A stretch of 64,000 nucleotides of DNA from Rozella allomycis CSF55 (taxonomy: Eukaryota > Rozellomycota). The position numbers and the translations under genes were made by a program. A model generated the notes under the pieces. The model made no database searches and was not told the origin of the DNA. It worked only from the letters and a program-made list of their open reading frames with translations. The stretch's first letter is position 1. Each line of letters opens with the position of its first letter. This document shows positions 11,333 to 24,705 of this stretch, one piece after another. Location of the stretch: the NCBI GenBank assembly GCA_000442015.1, contig KE561068.1, forward strand, positions 49,518 through 113,517, read 5' to 3'.

Positions 11333-14300
11333 TCACCAAAACGGACACCAACCAATATAGCACTGACACAAATTCTCCACCGCCGTCGCCTGCTGAATGA
11401 GCTTATCAACCTGCGCGTGTATATCCAGCGTAACACTAGTCTTAAAATCGCGACCTACATAACCACTACAACATCACCCAACCTGTAAGTTTATTCGACA
11501 CTCTGGTAATAACAGCAACGGCTTTAGAATTCAAGACTTCGCCAAACGAGTCTTCATTCTGCAAATCACTTGATTTCTTGACCAGATCTTTTTTTGGCTC
11601 GTTATTTGATAGGATGCGCCAGTTGATTAGTGGATCGTAGACGAATGCTTCGAGGACGGCCATGAGACTGTCCTTGTTGGAGCGCAGGACTCGCATGACG
11701 TTTTCGCAGGTGATGCGGAAACTGCCTTCGATGCCACTGACCTAGCATGCATAAGATTAAAAGGGGTTACTTCCATTGCGTTTGAAAGCATGCGTGTTAA
11801 TCTGAATGGAATCTTTTCAGGAAATTTGTCTCTGTGCATTGCAACTTCAAAGCAGTCGCCAAAGTCAATGTGGATTATTTTTCCAGAGATTCTGTCGAGC
11901 ATTAAATTTGAAGGGTGTCGGTCGCCAAGCCCTGTTGAAATTACATGTAAATGGGATACCTAGAATGTAGCCGACCATTGACATGACAGCCAGCGATCGC
12001 GTGTAATTTGTTCTTCTTTCAAGCCAAGCCTTGAAAATTATTACTGAATTAATTTACTTCAGAGTTTTTAGATTTGAGCCATAAAACGTTATACAAATCT
12101 TGACCATTAGTGTTATTCAAAGCGGTTTGGAACACTTCAATCTTTTGCAGCAATGTCAAATTATCATAATCGGGTGCCATCTATTAATCAATGATCACTC
12201 TTATTACTTGGAGCATCATTCGGTGTTCAACATTCAACAACACTTTTCTTCCTTCTCTGTATTCCCTAATAAGTGCATGCAGCGTATCGCAATGAGGAAC
12301 CCATCCTATTAAGAACAAACATCAATTAATACCTAGCAGCCCAGAGTTTTGAGAAAGAGGAATAGCAGGATACCTCTGAATGGACAAATGCCGTTTAAAC
12401 GTTTCAGGATCAGACGCCAAAATATTATTAACGAGCCCAAACAACTGCATAACTCGCTCATCCTGTCTCAAATCTTCGTGTCCTTTTAACAAGTATTGAT
12501 ATATTTTCCCATCAGTCCCTTTAATTGAACATTTACGCGGTCTCTGCTTTGAAGTAATAACAGTCAACGTTGGATGGAACATTTGGATTCTGATTATCTG
12601 TGAATTGGATTTATAAGTGCCTGGAACAGCCAATTCCAAATCTTTCGCGTTTAATAGTTTAGGTGAAATGTATTGTAGATCTAAACTAGTCATTTGAGAT
12701 AGTTGCTTGGTGATTCTCTTAAACACGTGGTAATACAGATCCCATGCCATATTCAAATCATTAACGTTGTTTGATTTCTTGTATTTTTTACACCAATCAT
12801 TCGCTTCTTGTAAATCTCTTCCATACGCTTGCGTAAATGAAATCTCTCTCAACGTCTCTGCACCCCTTTCCATCATCAAATGCAGCGGTTCCAAAACACC
12901 AAGCATCCCTCATCTCCTATAAACTAAATGTTTACCTTCAATATTATGATCACTAAAGTACAATCTTGACGCTTCTTCCAACCCCTCATGCCAAACTTCC
13001 TGCCACAAAATAGCGACTCTAATCAGCTCTTGACTTACAAGCAAAACCTAAAACAAATCAACTAAAATCATACCTGCTCAACTAGATGTAACGAATGCGA
13101 CTTCATCTTTTCAATAATAGCCAACGCCGACGTCTTTCTAGAATACGACGTAGATTTCGAAGCAACAGTCAGAGAATACACAAGCGCCTGCGGATGCTCC
13201 TTCCCAACATCATTCAACACACAATGAATCAATCTCCTAACCTGCGGCGTCGGCGCATGAATCCTCGCAATCAACTGCGGAATAACTTGCAGCCAAGTGT
13301 CAATCCTCACCGAATTGAATCCCTAGCTGATCGCCATATTGACTTCAGGATGGTATCCGTATTTAAACATCAGCGTCAATAACCTCAACGTATCTTGCAG
13401 CGAATTTTCAAATGACAGTGAAATCGATTTAAAGAATCCTTGCACAGCCGGCACTACAAATGAAACGATCGTTTGCTTGTTGCCCTGCCCACTCTTTTCC
13501 ATATCAGACACAACCTATAATAACATTGTCAATTCATTACCTGGAAATTAGCCAACGCCCATGAATGCCACGCCTTGTACCATTCAGGATTAAATCTAGT
13601 CGCCTCCAAAAACGCATGAATTATACTAGAATGCGAATCATCAGACAACAACGACTATTCACCCATACAACATTTAATTACTTTTTGGTATTGACCCAAT
13701 TTATGGTAACATTTAGCCAACAATTTTGAATGCTCATTGATTGAAAATGTTTCTGAATTTGATTCTGAATTTTTCCTAATTTCCAAATCACCCGCCAAAT
13801 TCAAAGTAAAATCGTACAAACTCTTCAATGTCTCCACCTTGTCTCTAGTCTCCCACGAATATTTCAAAAACGAATAAATTATCAGTGGCGGCGACTGGTC
13901 AAAAGAAATCAAATTCAATGGAATAGAATTCAGCAGCCCAGAGCCCAGTGATTTACTTGCTTTCAACGAAGAACCCTTCAACGAAGATTCTTTCAACGCC
14001 AACACTTTATCCACCTCGGCGTTTTTAAACACAAAATTGTTTTTAAACAAATCCAGAAATATTTTATTACAAATGCTAAACCTCCCAGCTTTCCTGCACA
14101 GATTAGCAAACTTTATCCACATTTCAATATTCTCTTCAGGCTCCATTACAAGCGATCGTATTTTTAAAATTCTCTGCCAAACTTCCACATTCCTTTGACA
14201 GCCACTCAATCTTTTCATCCAGCATTCTTTGATAATTGGCTGCTTTTCAGGATACTTTTTAAATGAAATAATCTCTTCCAACTCTACAATCATCTGAATT

Positions 14301-17300
14301 CTAACAAGAACACTTTAAATGAAACTTTATAATTAACTTTACTTGTAGGCTCTGTTGTAGCTTTCACCAATCAATGCAGTCAATTCAGTATCCAGTAAAT
14401 CCCTCGTCTTTTCAATCAAACCCTGCGCCAAACTAAAATCATTTTTATTCAACGCCGAAATAGCTCTAAAGAAAGATCCATCAGCAGTGTCTTCTCTGAT
14501 AACAGACAAATAGTCGTCAAGAGACTCCCACTGCTTCAAACCCCATGCAGCACCAGCAGCCAATGGAGCTATTTGCTTTCTAACATCTTCATCAGCCTGC
14601 AACCATTTCTCTTGCGACACTTCACTCAACCTCTCCCAATCACCCAATGCATGCAAACATCGCATTTTGCCAAACGTATACTCTGAATTATCGGGATCTT
14701 CCAATGATCTCTTTTCATAGGCAATTAAAGCTTCTTCCCATCGATGTAATTTTTCATACCACGATTCTTTCAATTCAAAATTTTGCTTTGATTGAGTGTA
14801 GACTAGAATACCAATAGCTGCATCTGGCTGTTGAAGTTGATTGTTAATGCTAATTAGAGATTCAATTGTATTTGGAGATGATTTGTTAATAAATTCTAAT
14901 TCCTTGTAGTGTAAAGCTTTAGCAAACGCATGACATTTAGCAGCATAAGCGCCCAACAGTTTAACATCAATTGGCAACGACATTTCTTCATGTTCCATAA
15001 ATTCAGCCAAATTTAAAATAATTTGAAGAATCTCTGGTGGAATGGTAGGCGAAGACAAGGCTATTTCCAACGATCGAATTAACTCATCTTGAAACTGATC
15101 AAACATTTCAGTCCAACAAGAAATAAAAGCAACATTGAATAATTCTCTTGCTAGTGGGTAATAAATAGAAGATAAACTAGCACAAGATCTTAAAGAATGG
15201 CAAGGGGATTCTTTTAATAATTCAACTGAAAATCTTCTTATCCATTCATTCCAATCTTCTTTTGTTGATCTTTGTGTTGCTTCAAATGATTTACACAAAT
15301 TCATTTGATTTACAGGCAATTTCTTTACAGATTGATTTTGATTAACTTCTTCTCTTGTCTCAACATAGTTTACTCTTGTTTCTTCATTATTCAATATCTT
15401 TGAAATAGTTTCATTTAAAGCATTCGATTGAATTTTATTTTTTATTAAACTTTTCTGTACCATTGGAATAAAAACTATAAAATCTTTATTCAACTGTTTA
15501 GCAATAACAATCAGCGCTTCAACACAAGTTGGTTTCAATTCATGAACATTCAATATTCTCAAAATTGGATGAATAAATCTACTCGAATAATTAAAGAAAT
15601 TAATTCTCAAACAAATCTTTCCAATTGTCTCAATCGCTACTCTTCTCAATTGCATTAAATTTTCATTCTTTTCAAACAACTTTATTATTGGAGGGATCGT
15701 TAAATAAATATACTCTTCCAAATCAACTCCAAACACAATTATCGTTTGCAACGCTTTAAACGTCAGCTGCTTCTTTTCACTTGAATCATTCTCCAATATC
15801 CCCAAAATCAATGGAAGAAGTTTAGGCAAATAGTCTCTAAACTCTCCATTCATCGCTACTGAAATTGATTCTATTAAATCCAACAAACTATTCTGAATAT
15901 TCACATTCCAATGCTCATTAATCAATTCTATTATCTTATCCAAATACTTTCTTATATGATTTCTCACAATAACAATCAATATACTCAACTGCTGGAAATA
16001 AAACTCCAACAATCCTTTCACTAAAACTAAATCTATTTACCTGCTTGACACACCTTCATTATACTCAGATATGGATCCATCACTTGTGGCAAAAATGTTA
16101 CACATCTCATCCCCATAGTCTTAAAAATATACATTATCGCTTGAACAACCCCCGTATGATGCATACTCAATGAACTATCCTTCAATATTCTAACCAAACT
16201 CTTAATAACTATCGTGGGATAATAATCATCATGCGTTGGATGCAGATTAACAGACACTTCTTCATTACCAACTTCAACCAGTCCCTTAAAACACTCTTCA
16301 CTCTCTTCTTTATCCATCTGCGTCACTTTATATCTATATGGATCCAATGCCCCCATAACACCCAACAATCTCGTCGTCTCCTTTCTAATCCCACTCCCCT
16401 GCTCCATCTTCAATATACTTATCAAATTAGTCAGCAAATCTGGATAATCAACATACGGCTCTATCACATACGCTGTAGATGACGTCAATCTACAAAGTGC
16501 CTTCAACGCTTCCATTCTTTTCATTGGTGAACTCTGGTCTTGCAACGTTTGTATAATAATCGGACACAGTCTCTTTAAATACGGTCGCAGTTCATTGCCT
16601 CCAATATGCGCCAACTCTCCAACTGCAAACAAAATACTTCCAACAACACCTCTTAACTTTAATGATAAAATTTACCTGGAGTATTATTTTGATCAAGTTT
16701 GGGTAATAAAACTCTCAAGATTGGTTCAACATATGGTTTGACTAGTCTTGTTGATGCTGCTATAATATGAGCCAACAAAGTCGCACTCTCTTCCTTTCCT
16801 CTACTAACACTTGAATATTCCAGTTGTGTTAAAAGTTGAATCAATGTCTTTCTCAACGATGGAAGAACACACGCAGGATTCAAATCCGCCATTCTTCCCA
16901 ACGTAGAAACAACAATCTCTCTAATCTGAAACACTTCATCATTCAACGCTAAAAACAAAGTTTTAATATTTTGTGCATGTGACAAGTAATAATCAAACCT
17001 ATTATCACCATCATATGCTCAATTTACCTCTTGTCTAATGATTCAAACACAATCCTTCTAACTTGCGGCTCTGGATCTGTTATCCCCACATTCAACAATT
17101 TCTCCAATATTTCATTCAACGATTTAATTGCCATCGCACTCTTCTCCAAATACATTTCATCTCTTGCAACCAACTCTGTACATGTTAACACAGTTTCTTT
17201 TCTAACTAGAACATTATCATAATCCAAATAAAACAAAACACATTCACAAATAAATTCTAAAAGCGATAATCCCTCAAAATTAAATGTTTGCAAAATTCTC

Positions 17301-18800
17301 ATTGACAAAATTATCGTCTCCTCATCCTGCGTTGGCTCCACAACTATTTGATTAGATTTTGGTGCGCCAACTGGAGAAAAGAACGTCCCCTTCAGCAACA
17401 ATGATATCAAATCCAACAATTTCACTATTTCATTCAAACTATTTGCTTACTCTTTATAACTGAATTAAAGTTGGGAAGTGCTTTAGTTATTTTAATCAAA
17501 CATTCGAAAAGTGGCAACGAAAGTCCATTCAAAAACAAAGGATCCAAAATCTCTTCAATCTTTCTCGACATTGTTTGCCCAAGCGCTTCAGCTAAACATC
17601 CAATACAAACATAAACACCATCTTCAACTAGCTTATTTTTACTATCACAAGTATAATTTATTCTTACTTTTTGTTTGTCAATGTATCTTTTATAAATGAA
17701 AATATCTGATCAATAAACTCTGTTATGCTATGCTGCACTTGCTTGGCTATCAATCCAAATGACTCAAACAAATTCCCTCTTTCCTTTTCTTTCTTCATCA
17801 TATTCAAAATATGACTGCAAAATGTCGTCAAATAGAAACTACAAAATTGCTGCACATCATACTCTGCCAACAACGGGATAATCACTAGCACCGTCTTTCT
17901 AACAACAGCATCCTTGTAATCTTTATATTTTATTGTAATCTCGCAAATCTCATTATACTTTTCAGCCAAATTCTATCAATTATCAACAAACATCATCTTT
18001 ACATCACCCGTCCCTGTCAATATAGACTTTACCGCCAACAACGATCCATGTATACTTTCTACATTATTCATCTTTATCCCCTTCAACGCCTCATCATAAA
18101 TCTTCTTATACCACTGTATCTTAAACTGACTCTCCCGCAGCCCAATCAATTCCAAACACGTATCCAAACACCCACTCGCCGCCTCTCTCACAACTTGCTT
18201 GGGATCTCTCAACGCACACCATATACTATCAATTATCTGGCCAACATACGAATACACCAAACTAGGCGCATTCTTCGCCAGCTCCATAACAATATACACC
18301 GCAGACAGTCTTTTATGCTCATTCCTATCCCCTATATCCAACCCAAACAACCATCCTACCTTGCAGCCAATCCAGCGCCCTGCGCATCTCAAAATCCACA
18401 AAATCAGCCGTCAGCGTGCCCCCACACTGCGCAAGCTTGCCAAGCGCCCGTGCCCCACTCACAATAACCTTTCCCATCCACTCATTCACATTACCTGCAG
18501 GTCAGAGCTCGGAAGCACCATCCGCAAATAATTCGCAAACCTGGTAATCTTTGTGGCATTCTCCTCGGTCTGGAAATCAATCAGAGTCGTTATTGCGTAA
18601 ATGCCAGCTAGCTTGTCATTCATGCTCGGTGAATGGATCAGCTCGAATATTCGCTTGTTCACATCGTTCAGGTACTTGCTGAATTGCTCCGCAGACATTT
18701 CGCGTGATATGTACGTTATGTGGTTGTATAATTCATGGCTCGCTGGAACGCGTGTCTCGGTGACACTGAGGTCGCCAAGAATTCGTACTAGTTCCTCCAT
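11333..18800 (-). CDS. TOR: TOR serine/threonine kinase (PIKK family)
   Basis: TOR is the catalytic subunit of the TORC complexes, which couple nutrients to growth. About a dozen exons run from MEELVRIL (ATG 18798-18800) to the terminal CYIGWCPFW; total length is near 2,400 aa, as in yeast and animal TOR. N-terminal HEAT repeats start with [14 protein letters not shown]. The FAT domain is around 15,400-13,000. The FRB domain (about 13,000-12,650) keeps EEASRLYF and AWDLYYHVF. The kinase domain has [28 protein letters not shown] and [12 protein letters not shown], with PFRLTRML. The FATC tail includes [14 protein letters not shown]. Splices checked by homology: 26 nt after SSDLQ and 29 nt after NAME. 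Some internal joins (17.4-18.4 kb) were not individually resolved. Confidence 0.95.
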
Positions 18801-18890
18801 ACTGGAGTTTAGCCACAATCTTGGGGATCCCAGAATTGGACTATTTGGTTAAAAATGTCACAAAATAGGTTATAATTTTAGAAACATTTA

Positions 18891-20560
18891 TTATATTCGA
18901 AAACAGTTGTAGTCCATTCTTTCGCTTCCGCCACCTCTTATGGCATTGATGTCAAGAGGACACTCATAAATAGTTTCTTCTTTTGAAAGATCGAAAGAAC
19001 TATTCCTCAATTTCTTTAGTAACTCATCTTTTATACTGTCTATTCTCTGTAGTCCAGCGTTGATGAATCCTCGAATCATGCCTCCTTCATTCCCCGGTGT
19101 AAGGATATCATAAGCATCAAAACCTCCGCAATCATGATCATTTACTTCAATAATATATGGACTTGCAATCGGCTTCCCGTGCTCTACATTCCGACTAATT
19201 TATTAGACTTACCATCGAACCCATCCAAATGAAGCATTACATCCAATCCAACCATCATAGTCTCTGCGCGATAAGGACCTCCATCAGCCCTCGTCATTGT
19301 CTTCTCATATTGGCTCCATTCCTCAAAGAATTTCCTACCGAGATCCTTAATTTCACGAAAACATTCGTCCCAATTGGATATCTCTGCTCTTCTGAATGCA
19401 TCTTCTATACTCGTCCAAAATCCTCCGTTGGGTCCTTTTTGAAATTTTATAATTGAATGTACCTGCATTTACTGGTGCCCCGCGTTTTCCCACACGCGCC
19501 AAACCACCGCAAGTTTCCCCTATACCTTTTATCGAAATATCATTAGAATATACCATTTGCATTTTTGGCACAAACCACACGAAGAACCCAGTCAAATTTG
19601 TGATCAAGAAGTGCTACCGGTCCATTGAATGTTGACTTATCTAGCGATATGGTGGGAGACTCAATTTTCTTGTCTACAAGCACAGAATCATTGTCAGAGC
19701 AAATGGATAGTAAATGTAATACATGGTCAACTGCACCTTCAAGATCGCCTTCCGACTCTAACTTGAAAATTTTCACACCATCACACGAACAGAATCTTGG
19801 ACCAGATGGTTTTATGACGATTTGATTGTATTGAATCATCGACACAAATTCCTTGATTTTATCAGCAACCGTCTTTTTTGAAGCATCATCAGACGAATTT
19901 AATAAGATTGTCAAAGGTTCGGTTAAAGAAGATCTCTCTATAAACTTCCTTTTTCTATCATTCAATGGACAGAGTTTAAACGCTATGAAATTAGGGACAT
20001 TTATCCGCGCTTTGGACATTAGTAATCCAATTTAAATAACTGCAAATACATTACCTGGTAAATAGTTTGTCATTGATATCCAATTCAATAGACGAAGAGC
20101 TTGACATAAATCCAATGTTATTGACTTCAAAATTCTTGGCTTGTATACATAGCGGTTGCATTTTAGGATATTCGGCCCAGCTAGAGCATGACAAAAAGTT
20201 GACATAAAGCCCAATTATTCTTGGTTTTTTGAATTTGACATATTCCAATCCTTTACCGTTGAAACGAATTCCTTGATTCATTACCAATATTGACTCGCTT
20301 TTTGAAATTGAATGAGATTTGATCCATGAAGGATGAAGACATATGTACACGCTAAATTCTTGCTTATTCACACCCAATTTAAATCCTTCTTGAAGGTAAG
20401 ATATGGCATAAGAGATTGGACCTAGCACGACCAAAGTCAATTTACTGGCATCTAAGTCGTCTATTGTTTGTATTAGAGACGAGAACTTCCAAGAATTTGT
20501 AAGTTTTACGATATCCAAAGCCTGTTCCTCTAAAAAGAAATTATATTCGGCAGTTGGCAT
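18891..20560 (-). CDS. ATP-grasp-fold ligase of unknown substrate
   Basis: About 530 aa. An N-terminal Rossmann-like pre-ATP-grasp region leads into DINDKLFTR, a typical linker to the ATP-grasp core. There follow IVIKPSGPRFC (nucleotide-binding Lys), GPVALLDHKFDWVLRVV, an RVGKRGAPVNAG loop, MMVGLDVMLHLDGFDG and IIEVNDHDCGGFD, whose Glu and Asn fit the Mg2+ site. Introns of 28, 28 and 29 nt join the later exons cleanly. The first junction (20027-20054) gives a perfect protein only if the intron ends in GG instead of AG. Members of this fold join a carboxylate to an amine or thiol; the substrate cannot be read here. It is not a typical tubulin-tyrosine ligase. Confidence 0.68.
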
Positions 20561-20621
20561 TTTATGCAAAATGTTCCGAGATGTCAAAATTAAATTAGAA
20601 GTCCGTAAAAATAGAATCGGT

Positions 20622-22602
20622 TTATTGAATGAAAATTTCGTGACTATTTTTCAATAAGTGCTCAATTATCTTGTTAATGTTACCGTAATCCTCAATGCTT
20701 TGATTTTCCGTGAATAGAAGAGCAGGTCCAATTACAACAGCCAGGCTAGCGGCATCCATACCGTTTAAGTTTGAATTTTGCACAACCTTTTCAAAACATT
20801 GGCAAACTCTCCACAATAGATGTAAGTTAGTATTGGGCAGTAACATTAAGTAAAATCGTATTACCACATCTAAATTATTTGGTGAAATATATTCTTAATT
20901 TAACGGAATAATAGATCATACTTGCTGCTGCCATAAAGAAAGGATAGAGCTTACATGACAAAATGGGCTCTGGCAATTCTCGTAGATACATCTTCAACAA
21001 AGTAGCCATATCAAATGGGGAAATAGGAAAACGCTTGAAATCGAAATCCAAAGGACTCTCATCAATTTTATCTTTTAACTCTTTGGTTAATTTAGCCGAT
21101 CCGGGTATGCGAAATATTCCTTGAGTGCTTGCTCCGTTTATGATTATAGGCGATTTTACCATTTTCTTCAATTAATATACATAAATCATCAACAAGTTTA
21201 GGGATCAACAAACCTGGGTATTGAAGCCCTTGATGATTCATCCAGGCGTTCAATTCCGTCCCAAAAAGTTTGACCTTTTCTCTTTTAAAAAATAACGAAA
21301 AACCTATTCATTTAAGGAACATATTTTACTGGCAGATCTACTGATTGTACCGTTTTTGCCAAACAACGGCTTTTTGGATATTGTTTTGACGATTTTCTCG
21401 AAATCTAGTCGATGCTGAAACCTAGGATCCGTAAAGAGCATTTTTATTTCAGGAATTAAATTCCTTATAGCTTCATTTTTCTCCGTTAAACTCAAATCAA
21501 GAATTGATTTTGTCAACTTTGGCGTAAGAAATTCACCGAAAGCATCATCAACATTTTGAAGTTTCCGGTGTTGCGCGTGTCTACTTTTTTTAGCTGGCTC
21601 TACGTTAGAATTGTGAGGAAAAATGTTTCTAGCTGCAGATGGTTTTCGTAAATTACCTCTTTGAAGTATTAATTGTCGTGCTATGAGTCTTTGAAATAAA
21701 CACTAATCGCCAAGTAGACAGTAATTCTCGTTTAGTAAGCGTATAATTTGTGTTTTTGGTGTTAATCAAGTGTTTAATAGAAGACAGGGTATCGTAATCG
21801 TTTAAAACACGTCCTGAAATATATATCTTTAAAATTTTACTGTGCGTCCCTTTAACTAAGCATAATGTAAATAACCCATGGCCTTCCAAACTGCTTAGTC
21901 CAAATTTTTGGGCTATTATAGAAATTGAGGGGTCTACTAATGTATCATCTTCAAAAGCCAAAGTTTTATACGATGAAAAGTCTTCAGAATAAATAGGGTA
22001 AAGTGTTTTCTTTTGTGAATGCTGAAATGTGACATACTGGATTCGATGGACCTACAAGAGTAGTTATGGCCAAGTCATTCAGTCTAATTAGTTCATCTTC
22101 AATTGAATTATTATTTTCTCTTCTTGTGTTTGATTTAATTATTGGGGTTTGCTTATTTGATTTCTGTGTATTTGCTGAATTGAATGTGTGACCAAACTTG
22201 ATGTTCTGCCCGAATCTTAACATTTTCGGTGTATTGTCTCCATTTTCGGCTTTTTGATACTGCTTTGGCGTTTCACCTACTAGTGGAATTAATAAACGAC
22301 CTCCAATGAACTGTATAGAAATTTCTGATGCGTCACTATCCTTTTTAGATGTATTATCTAATTCGTCAATTCCAGAGTCTCTTCGAATAGATTCTTCTCC
22401 AATGAATTTAATTTTCCGTTCATTCCCATTGATTTTGACAAGTGTGTTTGCTACCCATTCACTCGCCCATTCGCTTTCCCAATCCGACTGGAGCTAGATC
22501 GCACAATATAATTAAATATACGTGTAGGTTATTGAATTCTGATTCGATGGAATTCTGATTCGACGGTATTTGTTTTATGTTTTTACTTTGGTCTTTTATC
22601 AT
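20622..22602 (-). CDS. RhoGAP-domain protein
   Basis: This is a GTPase-activating protein for Rho-type GTPases. The RhoGAP domain occupies the C-terminal part: TQGIFRIPGSAKLTKEL with the arginine finger in GIFRIPG, then FKRFPISPFDMATLLKMYLR, LPEPIL, and NGMDAASLAVVIGPALLF. The N-terminal half is Ser/Asn-rich with no recognised domain. A first exon beginning at the ATG 22600-22602 joins the main frame across a 28-nt intron (ending CTAG) and extends the N-terminus by about 35 residues; this start is my inference. Several short introns interrupt 20.9-22.0 kb and not all were resolved. Confidence 0.78.
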
Positions 22603-23047
22603 TCCCACCTTGGAGATAATAACAACATGAAATATAACAACATGAAATATCTAAATAAAATAAATGAAATTGGGTAAAACGGGAGCGCACTCGTATGCCC
22701 TTCGGCACAAACTAAAACTAAATGAAAAGGAAAGCAAGTAGACGCAAGCGTTTCCATTGACTCATTTAGGAAAAGGCAAAAATAGTGTCGAAGCATTTAT
22801 TTTCAAGAATCCATTTCATAGGAATTTGGTAAAACCTTTTCAAGCATATGAACTTGCTTGTCGATTTTTTTTCATTTCTTCATGTCTTACTTCTTTATTC
22901 ATTCATGAATTAATCGTTAATTAAGTATTGGATGGGTGAGTGTACACTCACCCAACACACGATGGCGTCTTTCAATTCCATGCACCTTATTACTTATCAT
23001 TTTTTGGTGACTGGGTGAATTTTTTAAAGTAATTTGAAATTTCGTAG
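22603..23047. other. Gene-poor spacer
   Basis: No conserved frame is seen. The stretch is AT-rich and contains the 22-nt perfect palindrome annotated separately. Confidence 0.5.
22933..22954. repeat. 22-nt perfect palindrome
   Basis: The half-site TGGGTGAGTGT is followed at once by its exact reverse complement with no spacer. It sits in a gene-poor spacer. It could be a binding site for a dimeric regulator or a remnant of a mobile-element end; no flanking duplication was identified. Confidence 0.75.
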
Positions 23048-23377
23048 TTATACACGGCACCCACAGAAAGTTTCTTCTTTAATAGTGATTTCATAAATCC
23101 TGAATTCGTCATTAACATTCTCCTTTTTTAATAAGTCCAAAAATAGGATCGTCTGGATTACCTGAAGGGCGTTGCCGCGTTGGCTTTTTAAAGATTTTAT
23201 CTTAAATGCCGTTTTCAAATCCAATGATTGCGATTTTGAAAGCTCTTTAAAATTTTCAGGATCTATGTCTTTCCCGTGGGGATTTTGACGAATGGTTTCC
23301 CCTTCTTTTTCTTTAAATAAAGAACATCTAAAATATTTTTCCAGTGTCGGCAAACGAGATTTCAGAATTGGGTCCAT
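23048..23377 (-). CDS. Small hypothetical protein
   Basis: This is a 109-aa frame from the ATG at 23375-23377. It is Lys- and Leu-rich (DPILKSRLPTLEKYFRC; SLDLKTAFKIKSLKSQRG) and ends EETFCGCRV. A 39-nt in-frame stretch with GTAATC...AAAAAG ends could be spliced out without breaking the frame. I do not recognise the family. It is isolated in a gene-poor region next to the N-scarred repeats, so it could be a fragment. Confidence 0.4.
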   Translation of the reverse strand: MDPILKSRLPTLEKYFRCSLFKEKEGETIRQNPHGKDIDPENFKELSKSQSLDLKTAFKIKSLKSQRGNALQVIQTILFLDLLKKENVNDEFRIYEITIKEETFCGCRV

Positions 23378-24318
23378 GCTAATGGGGGACAACTAAGGTT
23401 ACACACCAGGAACGTCATACATATAATATACATTTCCACTTTTTCGATGTTTTTTCATTATATGCGGTGGCAGGATTTCAAATCCCACAAGAACAAAATT
23501 AACTCGTTCATTGCTGATTTTAGCATTTTTTGTGTTATTGGTTGCAATTGTGATTCACAATTACACCAGGACCGTTGACGTTTTCGATTTTTTTTTCAGA
23601 TTCTTATGGTTCTAAACCGCAAATAGGCAAGATAAAACAACAATTTCATATTTTATTTTAATTTAATTGTAAAAAGACATATTACTTGATATTGGATGTT
23701 CTGAGTTCATAGACCAAATTTGGATTTTGGGGTGAATCGGGAGCACAAAATGGTTACATTCACACACCATTCGACAACCAACCTTTCAAATCCCTTAAAG
23801 TGAGTGTGTATTCGAGGTGAAAATGGTATTAACTCAACATGCCAATAATCGTTTTTGAAGTCCGGGTCGTAAACTCCCCGTGCGATAAAAAATTGATGAA
23901 AAATATAAGAAAACTTGGGTTTATGTCAATAGAAGATGTTGCTGAAAGAAATGGTTTGGTCATTTCTTTTACATCTAGACGAAAAGTCTATCTGTCACGT
24001 TCTGTCTTGAGATTGTCTTCAAAGCACTTGCACGCTTGCATTTCTTGGTGCCACCCGCTACGTTTAAATACTTGTAGCGACTGTTTTGTTGTTTTACGTA
24101 TATTTTGAATGGCCACTTTTGACTTTTTAGATTATAGAAACCTAGTCATGACAGATAATCGGTGAAAATTTTAGCAACATAGCGAAAAATAATTATCAGC
24201 ACGATTATTCTCATTCTTGGAAAAAACCTCCTTCCGCATATTGCTGGTTTTAGATGATCCAACTTCAACTGATGATCGTCAATATGCAGAACAAAAACAT
24301 CAATTGTATTTAGCACTT
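23378..24318. other. Gene-poor spacer of about 0.9 kb
   Basis: A plus-strand open frame of 89 codons (23839-24108) shows no motif I recognise. Two similar short stretches around ACACCAGGA (near 23404 and 23561) hint at an old local duplication. No transposase, terminal repeat or RNA gene can be supported. Confidence 0.35.
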
Positions 24319-24546
24319 CTATTTTATTATAATATATTTCCCTTTATTGCTGTTGAAGTAAATATAAATAGCCAAGTCTAGAACTTCCTTATCGGGACCT
24401 ATAAATTTNACAAAGAACGAGCGTGCAGTTGAAGCCTCGATGGTTTCACACGTATCAGATCTCAAAGCCTCAGCAACTACAAGCGCCGGGATACCATTCC
24501 AGTATTCGTCAGAGTTTTCCAAGATTTGGAGTGCCTCGTGAAGCAT
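24319..24546 (-). CDS. Partial hypothetical frame interrupted by an N
   Basis: A 75-codon frame with coding-like composition (LHEALQILENSDEYWNG, IPALVVAEALRSDTCE) crosses a single N at 24409 and stops at another join near 24562. Both N positions probably mark contig joins, so neither end is trustworthy. No family was recognised. It may belong to a separate gene placed here by assembly. Confidence 0.3.
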   Translation of the reverse strand: MLHEALQILENSDEYWNGIPALVVAEALRSDTCETIEASTARSFFXKFIGPDKEVLDLAIYIYFNSNKGKYIIIK

Positions 24547-24705
24547 TAAGATTGTTGCTCGNACTTCTACTATCTTTCTTACTCTATTTCAATAATTGCA
24601 GCTCCTTATATCTTTTTATACTTTTCTGCCAACCCGCTGTCACACAAGACGTAACATTAGGCGATAAAATTCAACCAGTAAGGGTGAATTTATCGTTAGA
24701 CATAA

